A stretch of 6,322 nucleotides of DNA from Betaproteobacteria bacterium UBA7395 (GTDB lineage Bacteria; Pseudomonadota; Gammaproteobacteria; Burkholderiales; Rhodocyclaceae). The notes under the pieces were generated by a model that had not been told where the DNA came from, made no database searches, and saw only the letters and a program-made list of their open reading frames with translations. The stretch spans positions 1-6,322 of the forward strand of contig DKNF01000062.1 of the NCBI GenBank assembly GCA_002470165.1, in the 5' to 3' direction. Below, one piece after another: positions 5,890 to 6,322 of the stretch. How positions within the stretch are numbered: position 1 is the first letter of the stretch; every line of letters begins with the position of its first letter. Made by a program: the position numbers and the translations under genes.

Positions 5890-6322
5890 ATGAACATCCT
5901 GATTGAAAACGGCCGTGTCATCGATCCGGGCCAGGCAGTCGATCGCGAGGCCACCTCGCTGTTCGTCGTGGCCGGCAGGATCGCCGCCATTGGGGAAGCG
6001 CCGGCCGGTTTTGTCGCCGACGAGGTCATCGACGCTGCCGGTTGCGTGGTCTGTCCCGGCTTGATCGACCTCGGAGCCCGCCTGAACTCGATCGAGGCCG
6101 AACTGGCGGCAGCGGTCGCCGGCGGCGTGACCAGCGTCGTCGTCGAGGCCGAGTTCGACGCCGCGACCTGGTACGAGGTGCTTGAGCGCGAGCGCGTCAG
6201 CGTCTGGTACACGGCGCCCACCGCGATCCGCACCTTCATGAAGTGGGGCGAGGACCTGCCGCGCGGCTACGACCTGTCCTCGCTGCGGGTCATCGGCTCG
6301 GTCGGCGAGCCCATCAACCCCG
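5890..6322 (+). CDS. pyrC: PyrC'-type dihydroorotase-like protein, chimeric with an acyl-CoA synthetase segment; 3' end beyond window
   Basis: The ATG follows the pyrB stop by one base, with GGGGAA (5879-5884) as ribosome site, and the frame stays open for 144 codons to the window end. Residues 1-84 are the N-terminus of the dihydroorotase family: NGRVIDP (7-13), a small beta domain, VVCPGLIDL (53-61) and [12 protein letters not shown] (73-84). The zinc-binding HxH after PGLID is replaced by GxR (G62, R64), and the REPG that should follow is absent. This fits the structural, non-catalytic PyrC' that holds PyrB in class A aspartate transcarbamoylases. From about residue 83 the sequence no longer continues as CPPDTDP, but matches an AMP-forming acyl-CoA synthetase. 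No intact PyrC' can therefore be claimed here. Either the join is an assembly error or the gene is a rearranged pseudogene or fusion. Confidence 0.8.
   Translation, partial: MNILIENGRVIDPGQAVDREATSLFVVAGRIAAIGEAPAGFVADEVIDAAGCVVCPGLIDLGARLNSIEAELAAAVAGGVTSVVVEAEFDAATWYEVLERERVSVWYTAPTAIRTFMKWGEDLPRGYDLSSLRVIGSVGEPINP
6142..6322 (+). other. Internal segment of an AMP-forming acetyl/acyl-CoA synthetase, in frame with pyrC'
   Basis: Residues 85-144 of the open frame read [19 protein letters not shown], then [18 protein letters not shown], then [18 protein letters not shown]. The YTAPTAIR and SVGEPINP blocks are hallmarks of acetyl-CoA synthetases; in the Salmonella enzyme the corresponding GEP binds the adenine of acetyl-AMP. 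The segment corresponds to the middle of an enzyme of about 650 residues, with neither its N-terminal half nor its C-terminal domain in the window. Only 1 of its 60 codons ends in A or T (CTT), against 16 of 84 in the preceding pyrC' part, which suggests a different source or a differently expressed gene. The exact breakpoint is uncertain, between about 6137 and 6150, in a GTCGTCGTCGAG stretch. Confidence 0.8.

Noticed and set aside
4749..6239. Minus-strand frame of 496 codons opposite pyrR, pyrB and pyrC'
   Set aside because: It runs across three well-supported plus-strand genes with no recognisable domain; GC-rich genes often leave such long antisense frames.

Overview
The window is GC-rich bacterial chromosomal DNA, and its gene content points to a betaproteobacterium, most likely of the Rhodocyclales group. 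The grounds are a ChpA/PilL-type twitching-motility kinase tail, a c-di-GMP phosphodiesterase fused to hemerythrin, and the yqgE-ruvX-pyrR-pyrB-pyrC' gene order shared with pseudomonads and betaproteobacteria. The placement is an inference from protein character and gene order, not from a search.

Layout. (1) 2-352 (+) is the C-terminal receiver domain of a hybrid histidine kinase cut by the window edge. (2) 353-440 is a non-coding gap with a perfect 15-bp stem-loop, a consensus TATAAT and a second small hairpin. (3) 441-2000 (+) encodes a GAF-like/HD-GYP/hemerythrin protein, probably a c-di-GMP phosphodiesterase that senses oxygen or redox state. One of its seven iron-ligand positions is Gln instead of His. 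(4) 2010-3419 (-) is a class I DNA photolyase, converging on the HD-GYP gene with 9 bp between stop codons. (5) 3420-3457 is a short divergent control region with a good sigma70-type promoter for the photolyase, a weaker one for yqgE, and a 16-bp inverted repeat over both -10 elements. (6) 3458-6322 (+) is a tightly packed operon: yqgE, ruvX, pyrR and pyrB overlap in turn, and pyrC' follows after 1 bp.

How the genes work together. PyrB with a zinc-site-less PyrC' is the arrangement known from the Pseudomonas-type aspartate transcarbamoylase, where PyrC' is structural. PyrR, a uracil phosphoribosyltransferase-fold protein, precedes them. YqgE and RuvX (16S rRNA maturation and RNase H-fold nuclease family) lie upstream, as they do next to each other in many proteobacteria. 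The first three genes belong to signalling and repair and have no evident link to the pyr operon.

Main surprise. The last reading frame starts as a normal PyrC'-type protein. At about 6137-6150 it turns, in frame, into the middle of an AMP-forming acetyl/acyl-CoA synthetase (YTAPTAIR, then SVGEPINP), with a rise in third-position GC. A real dihydroorotase-family protein does not look like this. A misjoined assembly is the simplest explanation and a real deletion or fusion the alternative. Apart from this junction and the altered hemerythrin site, the region is ordinary core genome. I found no mobile elements, CRISPR arrays, tRNA or rRNA genes.
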